A DNA stretch of 64,000 nt from Tenebrio molitor (Eukaryota > Arthropoda > Insecta > Coleoptera > Tenebrionidae). The notes beneath the pieces are model-generated. The model did no database searches. It was not told where the DNA came from and saw only the letters and a list, made by a program, of their open reading frames with translations. Shown piece after piece: positions 38,601 to 50,953 of this stretch (the first letter of the stretch is position 1; each line of letters starts with the position of its first letter). Where the stretch lies: the NCBI RefSeq assembly GCF_963966145.1, contig NC_091050.1, forward strand, positions 2,046,001 to 2,110,000, read 5' to 3'. Position numbers and translations under genes: made by a program.

Positions 38601-41600
38601 TTTGGAAAGGGCGGGAATTTTTGGTTTGTTTAGGTTCGTCGGAAGTGACTCTAATTTTAATTTTTTTTGTGGGACGCTTTACGTGTTGTATAGGGTGTCT
38701 GCGCGAAAATTTTAGATAGAGGACTCGCGTCATTACCACGCCCACTACGAAATTTAAAATATTTAATGACCGATTATGAAAGAGGACTTTTTTAGTAGGT
38801 ATCTACGTCTGGGTTAAAAAGTGATATAATATTTCGATATATACAGCGTGTTATCGAAATGCGTTAAGAAAATTTAAACCGTGGTAGAACTCATCAAAAA
38901 AATTACTTTTCTATTTACCAATTTTTCGAAAACTCAAATTTATTTTCACTGTATTCCGTGTCATCGAGTCGTTTATGAATGAGACGGTGAAAGAACAACG
39001 GCTTTGTACGAAAAAGGTAAACGCAAAAAATTTAATACGCCTAAAACCCAGGCAAAAACTTACTGACACAATTTAGTCACGTCCTCACCTGCTTGCGGCC
39101 GTGTTTACAATGTATTAGAAAGTGAATTTCTCGTAATTATCCTGAAAAATGGTGCAGTACACTAATCCGCAGTTAACAGACATGGTGCTCATCTACGGGG
39201 AAGCTTTATCAAGCCAGGCGTGTGTACATGGAGAGATTTCCCGGTCGCCAAGTTCCCTGGGCACGTTCCTTTGTCAATGCTGTCCAGCATTTAAGGGATT
39301 ATGGTACTTTTAGTCCTATCATTGTCTAAGTAGAAGTAGTTCTACTTAGACAATGGTCCCATCAACTGAGATCGAGACTGTTCAAGATCTCGCCTTGTGT
39401 TGGACTTGGAGCCTGAAATTCTGCAAGCTTTTGAGGAAGAACCGAATGTTAGTTCCCGACGACTTGCATTACGAATGAACGTTTCAAGTTTCACAACTTG
39501 GAGAACGCTGCACGAACAGGGATTCCATCCTTATCATCTTCAAGGTGTCCAACACTTAAAACCAAAAGAACCACCACGTCGAATTGTATTTTGTCAATGG
39601 CTTCTTGCTTCTTCAATAGGTCGTAATGGACCAGTTTTCTGGCCAGCTCGTTCACCGGACTTAAACCCTTGTGACTTTTTTTTTAAAGTTGTGCTCTTGA
39701 TCAAGTGTGGTGCGTAACTTCAATGTCACTCTCACTTACTGCGAATAAAGAATTGGTTTTTGCTTGACTATCTAAGTTTTTATCTTCTTTCGCTTTTAAA
39801 GCACGCGCGGAGACATTGGCGGGTATTAGAATTTACGATCAAATTAATTAAAACTTTATATGGGTTAAGAAAGATCTTTCGAAAAAATGGTAAATAGAAA
39901 AGTAATTTGTTTTCATGAGTTCTATCACCGTTTAAATTTTCTTAACGCATTTCAATAATATACTGTATTTTGCTCGATTAGAAAAATTAACACCTGAAAG
40001 TTTTCAAAATGTACAAAATGGGTTCGAAAATCGGCTGGTCCAGCCCACCCATTCTGAATTGTCAAATTCAAGGTCAGCGAAAATGTAGTGACTTTAACTT
40101 ATTTATTTATTTATTATATTTTAGTTTATTTGATGATTTACATGATTTGTTTGCTTATGAAATATTTTTGCAGGATCAACCCAAGAAGTTTTTTTTTTGT
40201 GAAGTGGGGGTGGTTGGGGGCAGAGTATTGACGTGACAACTACACTGAATCTGAACTTTCCGCACGGACACTCGGTATACTTTTTGGAATGGTGAAGAAA
40301 TTAAATAAGAATGATTAAAAAATGAAACAAGTCCAAAATTGATTGTTAGTTTTTTTAAAAATGTGGCTACGAAATCGAAGGGGGAGGGGGATTCATGCAA
40401 ACAAATCGAAACACCGACTGGGCGTGTTCCATTGGGACAAGTGATTGTCAGGTGTTTATTTTGGACACTCGCTCCCAATGCGAAATTTTGATTTCGACGA
40501 AAAAGAAAGATTTGTCAGTGGAATTTTTTTTTATTAGTAAATAAGTACTTCACCAAAAACCGTCATACTGAAATATTTTTTAATTTCGTTTTGTCGCACG
40601 TGCAACAGATAAATGACGTTTTCTCTCTTCACGACGCTGCAACGTTTTAACCCTTCGTAATCCCGCCCGCTCGAAAATTAGTGATTTTTCAACCCTTCGA
40701 TTTGTTCGACGGTCGAACGCGCGTAAACATTTCGCAAAGGCGGTTTATTTTCGTCAATCTTAAAACAGCACCGCTCGACGTAACCCTGCATAACGACACT
40801 CGACCCGATAAAAATCGTCGATTACCCCAATTAATCGTCGTAAAAAAATAGCCCCCCAAACATCCGCTCTATAAATACCAGATTACACACGAAATAACCC
40901 AGTTCGAAAATAACAACACTTGCGGTATAAACGGAACGGGAACGGCGAACGCGTGGGCGCGTGCCGTTTCGGCGGTCGTCGGGGGTGGCGTGTCTTACCC
41001 ACAGCTTGGCGCTCTCGTGCTGGGGGGCGAAGTGATCGCCGGAGGGGTTCCTGGACAGGATCATTTTCTATCGGAAATCACCACACCTAATGAGCACCTG
41101 ACTCCGACTGGCGTGGAATTCGCGAAAAACCGCCCCACCAACGCCCGTCGATATTTCGGCACTTTCAGTCATGTAAACAACGTCGTTTTCAGCACGGAAA
41201 CTTGCACTTGCACGCTTTTTATTGCGTCGATCGGTGGGTTTTGGTTTTTTTTTGCTTCCTTCGGAGCTCCTCCGGAATCGCATCCGCCGCCCGGATCCTT
41301 CCGGAACAGGTAGTTTCGACGTTGATTGTCGCGTTGCACCCGCTGATGACGCGCGTCGGGGTCCGTTGTCGCCGTTAATTACTTCGATAACCTCACAGTT
41401 TCTGGACCGGGTCCAGGTTGGAGATTATTACGCAACGGTGCCGCTTAAAAATAGACCGTCAGTGATGACCACCATTCACAAGAGCAGACGTGGTCATCGC
41501 AGGACCTCAAACTGTTACTTTTCGATCCGGTTTGGAATTTTCCACGACCGAAGTGGCACTTTCGCAACGGTTATTTCCGTTTGTGCAACGTGCACGTCGT

Positions 41601-44600
41601 TTAAGATTAGAAGTCGTCAATTCTCGCCTCGTTATTTTTCAATAGAGGCAAACGTGAAATAGCAATTTCTTTCCAAAAAAACAAAAAAATATCCAGAGGT
41701 TTTTTAACCTTTGGACTCCACCATTTCTAGTTTCAAATTGAAAATGTTCATGTTTTTGTACAAATTCTCTCCAAAAGTTGTGCACGGTGGTTATCTTGTT
41801 AAATGCTGTATAAAAGAAATTGTAAATACCTCAAGAATTGAAGCTTAAATTAATATTTTTTTATTTTGGAATTTTTCTATTTTCAAATGAAAATTATGCA
41901 ACTTGAAAATCACTCGTGTTAACAAAAGCAAATATACAACATTTTTTAGTTTTTGACAATCGTCCAGGACAGAAATTTAAAAACTATTGGATTTAGTCCA
42001 TTACGCTTTGTGCAGAGTGAATGTCGGTGTTATCTTGTTCCAATAAGAAGCAAGATTAGTTGCTAAGAAATTATTTTATTGCTTTCTTCATTTTCAAATA
42101 TGATATTTCTAAGATTTTTTAAATCTTTTGCCTTTGGTTTTTTTAAGTGCTTGTGAAAGATGATGATTTGTTTTTTGTAACAGTTATTTAAGACAAATTT
42201 AATTTACATTTTTCAAAATACAAAGTTTTATTTCTTGCAGAGTGAGGTGGAGCGTTAATTTGTTGAAATCATTTGGTAACTGACGGGGTGCGTTGGCACT
42301 CTTGGAACCAAAAGTGCAATTCTTGAAGAACAGTGGAAACCAAAATTGAAAATTTTTCAATTAATGTAAAGAACTTGTTTGTTTCGCGTTTTCCATTGAT
42401 CTTTCTTGGTTCACACTGTACAGGTGTCAAAATTCTTGAAAAGGATGTTTTAACGATTTCCGTTATATTTTGATGTATCTATTTAACAGTTCGTTTCATT
42501 TTTAAAACAAAAGCAGATGCTGTGGCTTCAATAAACCAACTGAAAGTTGAAATAAACATCAAGTCTGAAAGAAGCGGCAAGGTCAAACAGATAAAAATAA
42601 AACATATTTAACATATTTCAGTTTCGGGCGAGCCGCTTCATCATGAAAATCGATAGAATTATGTTTTAGTAGAATCGTGAACGCTGACGGGACCGTTTTT
42701 AAATTTTTATCGAATATAGAGTGTCCAAAAATAACCCATTCCAAATTTACGTCTCGGGTAATTAAAATTTGCGATATTTATTTTTATAGAACGTCCTGTA
42801 TAATCATAGCCTGGCAACTTCCGGCTAAAGCAGGAACAAAAAATACACGTTCAAAAAAGAATGTTGACGTAAACATAATAGAGACGGTTTGAAAAGAAAA
42901 AAATTGAAAAAAGGGGAGCGAGGTCGTCATTCCAAAAATTTCCTTAGTGAGAATGACACATCTCCCGGTGACCGCAGCAGCAAGCATAGGAATGAAATGT
43001 CTCCAGTGTGCAAGAGCTTGCCAAAATTTTTGGTCCGAGCGTCATTTTTATGCACGATGATGCAATGCCCCACATAACAAATGTGCCACAACTGCACTAA
43101 TGCAAACATTTGCATTTACGAAATCGTCACGGCGGAGCTGGAACACGACTCGGGATTAACAGCACCGAAAGAATCGAACAAATCTTGAATCTGTCGAAAT
43201 TCTTTTCTGTTCTAAAACAGTCGTTACCTGATTGGTGACGTGTATGTCTTGACCACGTGCGGTGGTCCTCCTGCCTCCCGGGGTGTAAGTGACCGGTTCG
43301 AAGTAATTGTCGTCGATGGGTGTCAGAGGTGAGGAATAGTACGGGGTCAGTGCCGACCCAGCTGGACTGTACGGCGAAGGGGTCGAATAGTTCCCTTTGG
43401 GGGAGAGATGGGGTGACACCGACAAGGGACTGTAGTTGTGGGAGCTGGTCCTTGACGATCCTGTGCTAGTATTCTGCCGAGGAGTGTTCTCTCTGCGAAA
43501 AGAAAAATCACTCAAAATTATATCAACTCATGTGAAGGCAAATTTTTTTAAATAACAAGAATTTTGAAATCACGTGATCACACTGATTTGCCAGTCATAT
43601 AAATCAACCGAGGGCTCTAACTTTTTTTAAATTTTCTTACCACCGTCCATATTGAAAATGGTTTTGTTTACTTCAGTCAAATTTGACTTTATTTTGATAA
43701 ACTCTGTATACAGTGTGATTTTGAAATGCGTGTACAAATTTTAACCACGAGCTACTGGCTTAATGTAGAACTCGGAAAAAATATTTAAAAAATTCTGTCA
43801 AAAAATAAAATGACATTTATTTTTTGAGCTACAATTTTTTTTTTATTGGTTTTAGTCTTCTACGTTGTCAAATAACCTCGTAGGTAAAATTTCGGCACAT
43901 TTTAAAAATACATCCATTATTTTTTGACAAAATTCTTTAAATATTTTTTCCGAGTCCTACATGAAGCCAGTAACTCGTGGTTAAAATTTGTACACGCATT
44001 TCAAAATCACCCTGTATTTCAAAATTTTGTTGTATACCAATATAAAAAAAGAATTTCACAAGATAACGCACTGTATCATACAGCAACACAAAAAAGCTGA
44101 TGTGTAGAACGGAATTGGTAAATTAGTGAGTGAATTAAAATCCTGAACCTGAACTTTATTTTTTTTTTATATAGAATCTCAAGTTGATCCCGTTTCTAAC
44201 ATGATCCACTCTGTATATAACTGCAAACTGCTTTAAAACTCTGTTTTTATTTTTGTACACTTGGAAACTTAGTTCGACTTAAAATTTCGATAAATCCTAA
44301 CCGCGTGTGTATACCGGGTGACTCTTTAATTATATTTATTTTCACTGCAGCTAAATAGTTGTAAAGTAACATACGTGTATAACCTTGAAATCTTGGCACT
44401 CTTGATTTTGTTGAAAATAACACTAAGTAAATTTATTGTATTATTTACCAAAAAAGCAATTTGTTCAATTGAAGAATATTTAAACGAAAATTCGAAGATT
44501 TTCTTGCGGTTATGCGCTCTGTTATTAAAACATGATTTTTGTTTTTATTTTAATATTTGTTTTTTTCTATAATTTCTCATCCTATAAAAAAATGTTCTTT

Positions 44601-45519
44601 ATAAAATCAGAAAATATCTGTTCTTGAGAGAAAATGAAGTGGTCGGTTAATTTAAAAAAAATTAAATCATATGACAATCAGGAATTGTTTTTTATTTAAC
44701 GGGTTAAAACCAAACGAGACAATTATTAGGCCAAGTCATTGGCCAAAATCAGGATTTTTCCAAGGATTCGATGTTATTTACAGCGAAGCCAGGTCAGCGA
44801 ACCGTAGCCTTGCTCTAGGTCACGCGGGGAGGCTACATCATCGGATGAAAGTGTGCAGTCAGTTCTGTCCCGGACAGTACTTTCTTCTTTGACAAAGCCG
44901 TCGATTTTTTTTTCAAATTTTCTTCACTTGCGATTTTTTAAAATTCCGACGGAAGCGAATAAAATTTGTTTTTCGCGCGGATCGACAAAACATCGAGAAT
45001 TATAAATAAATCATCACTTCCGGCTCACAGTCTACATAAAAAGTGCAATAAACAGTCGAAATAATTGGCAACGGCCATCGGTGCTGGATCGATCGGAATT
45101 TGCGCCTTTTCGATCCGGGAAAAATAGTAAAAACCGATCGATCGATTAGTCACTCACCTCTGCACTACCACTCGGATGTTATTGCCAGCATTTTTAAATA
45201 AAGTCTGCGCGTCCTGGTGACGAATGTCTCTGGCATCGTAGTTGCCCACCTTGGTGATGATGTCACCACGCTGGAGCACCCCGTCTGAGGGCGAGCCGAA
45301 CCCCACCTGCGCCAAAAGCAACGGTCAGTCGGGAAGGAAAACGGTAAAATCGAAAACGGCGGCGGGTGTGGCGGCGGTGAAGTCGTGTGTCACCTTGGCG
45401 CTTACCCTGGTGACGATGAGGGGCGTCTGGACGTCGGCGCCCCCGACCAAGCTGAAGCCCCATTGCTCCGTGGGGGAATCCCTCCGCAAGCTCACCGCTA
45501 CCTCGTGCGTCTTGCCCAT
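35680..45519 (-). CDS. Zasp66: Zasp66, PDZ and ZM-motif muscle Z-disc protein
   Basis: Eight exons join in frame to about 362 residues: 45406-45519, 45158-45306, 43228-43492, 38333-38479, 38140-38190, 37891-37979, 36491-36635 and 35680-35808. Exons 1-2 encode an N-terminal PDZ domain, with the WGFSLVGG carboxylate-binding loop and ...VGFGSPSDGVLQRGDIITKV. Exon 3 is a Ser/Pro/Tyr-rich linker. Exon 4 has PYRTTPLVLPGAKV and ESYLRHHPNPAVR; exons 5-6 carry the ZM-type HKQFNSPINLYS; exon 7 has KFNPAESETYKAIQE; the last exon ends with QQSGSFKRLM. This order matches Drosophila Zasp66. It has no LIM domains, as expected. The protein anchors alpha-actinin at the Z-disc. Intron 3 (about 4.7 kb) contains a transposon, and intron 2 a MITE. 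Confidence 0.93.
38844..39965 (+). mobile_element. Decayed DUF4817-type DNA transposon with ~90-bp terminal inverted repeats
   Basis: The left terminus CAGCGTGTTATCGAAATGCG is mirrored on the right (CGCATTTCAATAATATACTG), and similarity runs about 90 bp inward. The element is 1122 bp, flanked by TA. It inserted into Zasp66 intron 3, antisense to the gene. A frameshifted transposase runs through it: an N-terminal helix-turn-helix (VQYTNPQLTDMVLIYGEA, near 39150), a middle part with LDLEPEILQAFEEEPNVSSR and a truncated DDE end with GRNGPVFWPARSPDLNP. The gene is broken. The long terminal repeats could still be recognised by a related active transposase. Confidence 0.8.
40999..41064 (-). CDS. 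Possible alternative first exon of Zasp66
   Basis: A 22-codon open exon starts with ATG and ends at a good donor (CTGTGG/GTAAG). Its phase is 0, so it could join exon 4 (38479) or exon 5 (38190) of Zasp66 in frame and give an isoform without the PDZ domain. The peptide (MILSRNPSGDHF...ESAKLW) is not recognised. The surrounding sequence (40600-41400) is CG-rich compared with the rest of the intron, as a promoter could be. Evidence is weak, and it may be a chance frame. Confidence 0.25.
43711..44014. mobile_element. MITE with ~100-bp terminal inverted repeats, in Zasp66 intron 2
   Basis: The element is 304 bp and flanked by TA. It begins CAGTGTGATTTTGAAATGCG and ends with CGCATTTCAAAATCACCCTG. 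The arms match for about 100 bp, and there is no coding region. The termini resemble those of the DUF4817-type elements at 38844 and 51399, so it is probably a non-autonomous relative. Confidence 0.85.
44015..45157. other. Remainder of Zasp66 intron 2
   Basis: AT-rich intron sequence. No exon, RNA gene or further transposon was recognised. The longest frame (near 44671) resembles nothing known. Confidence 0.4.
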
Positions 45520-46670
45520 GGATTACGAGAGAGCGCCCACCAACCAACCACTAAACCAACCACACTGCTTGCTCTGTTTGTTGTTAACGCGAAAATAAAT
45601 TGGAAGCGGACAAAAACTATAATTAGACATTAACAATAAATCCTGGACGAGATCTAGCGACTAGCACTAATCGAGCGACGGTTTTCGTGCTTTTTTTTTC
45701 GGACACTCAACAGGTTTCGGATAACTGACAGGATTGGTTTAGTGGCCGGGATAAATCCTGGATGGTCGGGAGTCGCCCCTCCCGGCCTCCCCCCGGAGCG
45801 CATTGCTGCAGAAATAGATCGGCTGTGTCGGAACTGCGTTTCAGTTTTACGTGCATTTGGGCCGCGGCGGTGCCGCCGGCAAGGGCAGGGGCGGCGATCG
45901 GGGGTGCGAGATTCGCAGGAATTCGGCGGCGGGGCCGCGATGTGGGACAAGATCGGCGCGTGCCAAATGTCAGATTCAGGTAGCCGCATTCTGTGGTCTA
46001 GTATTCAGTCGGTTTATTATAGAAGTCGGGTTTACTCGGTCGGCAAAATTTCGTCGTTATGTAATTTACAGGGTGTGGGCTAGAAATTACGCAAAAAAAA
46101 CATTTCGAATGCTGCGGGGTTGACAACTATACATATTTGAGTGGCAAACGGCGATTCTACTCTTGCCGCGTGCACCTTCCGGCAGTGGACTAAAAATATT
46201 TATTTAAAAAAATACTCCTATTGTTTATAATCTATTAAATAAACAAATATGAAACTTTTTGCTGTTCAGATAACAACTGCACCTCGTTGGTCTTTGTTTG
46301 ATGATAATGTTGAATTTTAATTTTGATATACACGGTGTCCCAAGTAAAATTCCTTGGGTTTACATAATCTTAAACATCCTTTTTTTATAAGCACGTGCTA
46401 CAACGTAGAGATGAAATCGTGTGGGATTCATAATGGTACATCGATAAAATTTTGATCTGGCAAATGTACAGGGTGTTGTGCGTGAGAAGAAGACATCACC
46501 AAAGCTTTGAAGACTTGCGGTACAAAATTCCCCTTTTACATAATTTTGACAATCAATCGGAATGGTGTCTTTTAAAAATGCAAATCAATATGTCAGAAAT
46601 AATTTTCAAGGCTATTGAAATATTAACTTGGACTTTTTTAACGAGCGAGAATGCTATATCGGGCGTTTTT
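45520..46670 (-). promoter_or_regulatory. 5' flank and presumed promoter of Zasp66
   Basis: The first few hundred bases upstream of the Zasp66 start (about 45650-46000) are unusually GC- and CpG-rich for this window, which fits a promoter or 5' UTR. Frames here are short and unlike known proteins. Farther out, near 46332 and 46468, short ACGGTGTCCC and ACAGGGTG stretches resemble transposon ends. Confidence 0.35.
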
Positions 46671-46870
46671 TTTTAATTTTTTAATTTCACCACAAAGTTG
46701 GCATTGAATAGTCGATTGTGAACGCACCACTCGTCAGTCTGTAGAGTAAAAACACAAATAACGCAAAAAGTAAGGTTAGCTTTAAGCAGCTGATCCGTTA
46801 TCTGTAATCCCTGGTACGTTCACAATCGACTCTTCAACGCCTACTTTGAGGTGAGATTAAAAAAAACACG
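46670..46870. mobile_element. ~200-bp MITE
   Basis: Inverted arms of about 45 bp: the left contains TAGTCGATTGTGAACG, the right CGTTCACAATCGACT, both continuing outward to T-rich/A-rich ends. There is no coding region. The next 800 bp (46870-47660) show nothing recognisable. Confidence 0.65.
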
Positions 46871-47659
46871 ATATAAACAACACTTTTCAACTGTCAATTT
46901 TTGACATTTTATTTCTTCTATTCGATTGGATCGAAGACGAGACCGAAAAGTGTGACAATGACGTTTAAATCACTTTTTCCACGCGAATTTGTTCCTTTTC
47001 ATATTTTCCGCAGATGTTTGTGACGACCGTGTCGGTTTCATTTTCTAAAATAACACAAATCGACAGATGTTTTTTCTTTTTTACGTAAACCCGCAATAAA
47101 CGTTCGGAAGATATTGCGATCCCATTTTTTCGACTACATTCGCTCCCGCATACCGGTTATAAATAGAGCATTAATGTCGAGGAGGCGCAACATACAATCA
47201 TTGTTTATGTTGGGTGAACCAATTTTCATATGATCACTTCTATGTGTCATTTGTAACTATTTAAAGGCGGATGAAACACCACGGATCAGAGAGGCAACAA
47301 ACAGTTCGTTGGGAGCTAAGCCATTCTTTTCATTTTCACTATTTATGACTTCCTCCTCACGGAAGAAAAGCGACTTCAATCAAAATGTTGTGTTTGTTTT
47401 TTTTAAGTGTTTACGCGACCACATCCTACCATCGAATTGTTCACTTTTACCCCTTTTTCAAATGTCACTGTGTTTTTCCACATATTCAACGTAAGCTTGG
47501 CGAGAACAGGATGTCACGTGGTGTGCGGTTTATGGCGTTACAGTTTAAAACAAAGCCCCGCCCATACTCTTGTCGTTTACGATGTGTTTTACACAATTAG
47601 AAGTAAAATGTTCGCATAAAATCCACGTTGAAACTGTCTTGATTTATACTGGACAACTG

Positions 47660-47712
47660 ACAAAGCAATTTTAGTCGAATTGTTAGATAATCCACCTTGC
47701 AGTCCTGATTTG
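47660..47712 (+). pseudogene. Fragment of a mariner-like transposase
   Basis: The frame reads VELLDNPPCSPDLA, close to the PPYSPDLAPSD motif around the last catalytic Asp of mariner transposases. Only this short stretch is visible and it is followed by a stop. It could be chance, but the motif is distinctive. Confidence 0.4.
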
Positions 47713-48177
47713 GCACTTTGAGAAGCTGTGCAGCGATTGATAAAGATGTCTGTGACAGTATTTTTTTATCCTGCGAGCTGAACCCAACAAATCGGAGCTG
47801 CATCTCATATCCCAACTCTGACAAAAAAAAAATTCAAGCGGAGTGACAAATTTGGTAGAAGCCAAGATTCCCAATTCACAACAAACTCCTAAACATTCCA
47901 GTAAGACGATTTTCTCTTTCTTCTTCGTTCTGGATTTCTGCTGCTTCCCAGTTTCGCAGCCGTTTGATTTCTCCATGAACGTTTCTGCCAAGAACTTTAT
48001 GAACCAATTTAGAAATACATATAATCCATTAATCTCTTCTAGATTTCTGTCAATCAGAACAGCTGAATAAGAGAAAATATCTAGAAAACGTTGTGGCTCC
48101 AGATCGGATGTTAAATTTTTGAATTAGAAGATCAAGACACTCGAACATTAATTCCTCTTAATTCTGTCAGATATTTC

Positions 48178-48265
48178 GCCCATTTGCGACCTCAGCTTCG
48201 TCTCGGTCTTCGATCTCTGGGCTTAGCACAAAAAGACTCACTTCCACTCTTAATGATACAATCTA
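48178..48265 (+). repeat. Short dispersed repeat, copy 1
   Basis: About 80 bp around CACAAAAAGACTCACTTC match 55768-55846 with a handful of substitutions. The family is unknown. The surrounding 47712-48780 shows no gene I can support. Confidence 0.6.
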
Positions 48266-48889
48266 CTGTTTTTGTCGCCTCTTCGATTTACACCCGTCAG
48301 CTGTTCAACCCGTGAATTATCGTCATTTGCAAAAAACATCCAATAATTTTGAAAAACTGGCAATTTGTTCAAAGATCACGGAGAAATGTATTTCTTTTGA
48401 GCATCATCTCGACGTTTCACTTTTCGGTTTGAACGAACGGCAAACCAAAATCCAGACAATACTTTCGCAATCGTCCAAAGCCACGCATGCCAACCGGTAA
48501 TTAATTAGCTTTTCCGGTTATGTCACACTAGTAATTGGTATTAATAGAAAAAATTTCGAAAATATCTGTAGAAATTGGCACCGATTTTTAAACAGAATCA
48601 ACAATAGATTTGACTGATCGAGGTCAGTGTCAAAGCGTAATCGCTTCGATTAAAAGTAAAAGTCTCCAGGTTTGTCACCCCACATTGCAACCTCATCGCG
48701 AATCGTTGTGATTATCGTTATCATGTCCATCATCTGTCATTCAGAGCAGGTAGGCAGCGCCGCACGTGCCGAATTACACAACTACATCGACCACCTGTTC
48801 CGAGTGTTCGTCGTCGTCGTTACGGCGCTCAGAAAAAAATAAATAAAACAGGAAAACGTAAAAAAAACAATGCACAGCATCGGACTCAC

Positions 48890-49019
48890 TTTCTTCTTCT
48901 TCTGACTCGGGGGCCTCCACTGCCAAAAAGACGGCCGCTGAAACGCCATGGCTTTTATATGCCGACGACGAGGGAGCCTGGCAAAGTACTGTCCTGATAT
49001 TCGGAACAATAATCGGCAT
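48890..49019 (-). CDS. Possible first exon of a divergent gene
   Basis: An ATG-initiated frame (MPIIVPNIRTVL...EAPESEEEE) ends at a donor (GAAA/GTGAGT). It lies 91 bp from, and divergent to, the UPF0728 start codon, which would suit a shared promoter. The peptide is not recognised and no downstream exon was found. It is probably chance, and is recorded because of the donor and position. Confidence 0.2.
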
Positions 49020-49110
49020 TCTTCATGGTGGGGGAGTGAATCCGGGCTCATTTTATATTTAGTCCCATGGAAACGGCCGTTGGCAGATCGTTCCGACTCG
49101 CCTGTCGAAA

Positions 49111-49610
49111 ATGTCGCTGAAGATCTGCTTCGGCCCGTACGAGGCCCACGGGGCCATCCGCCACAAGACCCAGAAGCTGCACGGCATCCTGAGTGAGTGG
49201 GCAGGTGGAAGACGCCGCCGCCGTCGCTCACCTAGGTCTTCGCTTTTCCAGCCCGGCTCGCCGAGCTCGGCTACGACGTCGAGCTCGTCCCCACCCGCCG
49301 CCTCAACACCCTCACCGTCCACATGCGCGACAAGCTGATCTACAGGTGCGATCTGCGCTACCTCCAGTTCAACATCGACCTAGATGACGACCCCGTGGCT
49401 CAGACGCTGGTCAAGAGCGTGGAGGAGACGCGGGCGATGTTCGACGACGACCAGAACGTCCCCAAGTTCGGCGTCCACAAGAGGGTGCTGACCACCGACA
49501 CGCACGACCTGCTTTCCGACGACGTCAGTCTCTGGTACGAGATCCCGTACACCTGGGCAGAGGCGAAGATCCGCAAGGCCCACAAGCATCCTTCCATTTC
49601 GACTGGCTAA
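49111..49610 (+). CDS. UPF0728 family protein
   Basis: Two exons (49111-49192, 49252-49610; 59-bp intron) join to 146 residues. The first ~95 residues match the UPF0728 (human C10orf53) family in length and pattern: KICFGPYEAHGAIRHKTQKL at the start, then a core with ARLAELGYDVEL and HMRDKLIYRCDLRYLQF. The family function is unknown. A charged C-terminal extension (VHKRVLTTDTHDLLSDDVSLWYEIPY...) follows. A decayed second copy of that extension lies at 58010-58310, with the same downstream flank. Comparison with it suggests this copy's C-terminus may have been shortened by a small deletion just before the stop. Confidence 0.85.
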
Positions 49611-49663
49611 AGACAGGAATGAAATTGTAAACAACAATGTCATTCAAAAGTTTACATCGCCGC

Positions 49664-49669
49664 AATAAA
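49664..49669 (+). terminator. Polyadenylation signal of the UPF0728 gene
   Basis: AATAAA lies 54 bp after the stop codon, in a flank that is conserved in the duplicate copy near 58230. Confidence 0.5.
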
Positions 49670-50236
49670 TAAAACGTTCTTGGCCCCAACTGTTCTTTCG
49701 GTTAAGATTAAGACTGGTTAAGAGTCAAAAATGTGCGCAAATTGTTCTAAAAACTAAATTTGTTGTTTTTCACGATATGTCATTCCGCACTGACGGTGTT
49801 GATGTTACGTCACCATTGACCCTAACCTAAAAATTGATTTTTACTGTACTTTACGTTGCTCACAAGTACAAAGACAAGATTTTGTTATTTAACTAATGCT
49901 AGGTTTCATTTCTTATTTTATTATCAATTTATGCGAGGCAAATTGCTGCTTGCAACGTTTCGAACTCCCGCTCTGAATTCCAAAGGCTATTTTGAGCTCC
50001 TAATTCATTGAGAAATTACACAGGTCATGATTAATTTCGTTTACTTTTAAATTTTAAATGTAACGCATTACTTCATTCTCTACTGACCCCAGTCAACGGT
50101 GACTAATTACGGTCGTTCGTCACGTCCCCGAAGAGGCGGACAACATCTCGAATCACACAAAACAAAAACGTGAATAATTGAGTCGTCATACCCCCTGACA
50201 GAAAAAATAAAAATAATAAGAATTCTAGTTTCAGTT

Positions 50237-50410
50237 TTGTGTGCTTTCATTCGCGTTTTGTCAACACTTGCACCGCCTCCACAAGTCAGTTTCGTCTCGG
50301 AATTAGCTCTACTGTCTTTATCTTCACTAAAACAGTTTATTAACCGAGCTAGAATCATATATTCTCATATATTTCTGAGCGTTGGGGTACTTGGCTCATT
50401 CGCGAAGAAT
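50237..50410 (-). pseudogene. Broken duplicate of the OGDH 3' region
   Basis: Three consecutive blocks match the functional OGDH gene in order: about 50237-50306 to 59232-59284, 50309-50365 to 59463-59516, and 50377-50405 to 59662-59695. The sequence between the blocks is deleted, removing most of a cassette exon and most of a coding exon. The minus strand still reads MILARLINCFSEDKDSR, as in the real gene. With the UPF0728 gene beside it, this shows that a UPF0728/OGDH-3' segment was duplicated. Confidence 0.8.
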
Positions 50411-50777
50411 TTTTACGAAAAGAGAAACATTGTGTCTCTGTTGCTCTTTTCTAGTTGGATTTGTATTTTACAAAATCCGAAACAATTATTAGCTGCTACG
50501 TTAAAGATGAAGTAATTTTTTAAAAAAGTGAAATATCTATTAATTACACGACCAAAACGTTTTGCATTTAACTGTATCATAATTTCTTGCGGCGTCGTAG
50601 ACAAGTGAAATCTTTGTACAGTCGACTGCAAAAAAATCGAGTACATCAAATATTCTATAGTTTAATTCATTCTTGTGGTTGTCAATTTTGATGTTACCGA
50701 GACAAGCAGAATGTCAAAACTTTTCATTTCTTACGTCAGACATAATGACATTTCTTGTCTCAAACATAACCTACATA

Positions 50778-50953
50778 CAGTCGCGGACAAAAAAAAGTAG
50801 GACAATGTTTTTTTCGCTAATGTAAATTTGCTTGCCCTTTCTATGGTTACTATGAAAATATTTATTTATTTATTATACTAACCCCGGTTTACTCAACTCA
50901 ATTTTGGCTAAATTTCTTAATAAGCTTGTCCTACTTTTTTTTGTCCGCGACTG
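50778..50953. mobile_element. Tc1/mariner-type MITE, 176 bp
   Basis: The element is flanked by TA and has inverted ends CAGTCGCGGACAAAAAAAAG of about 30 bp, a typical Tc1-like terminus. There is no coding region. A smaller palindrome near 50620 (TACAGTCGACTGCAAAAAAA) may be a remnant of a similar element. Confidence 0.85.

Noticed and set aside
48782..49322. Minus-strand frames over the UPF0728 gene
   Set aside because: Antisense shadows of its exons with low-complexity Arg/Pro/Ser composition.
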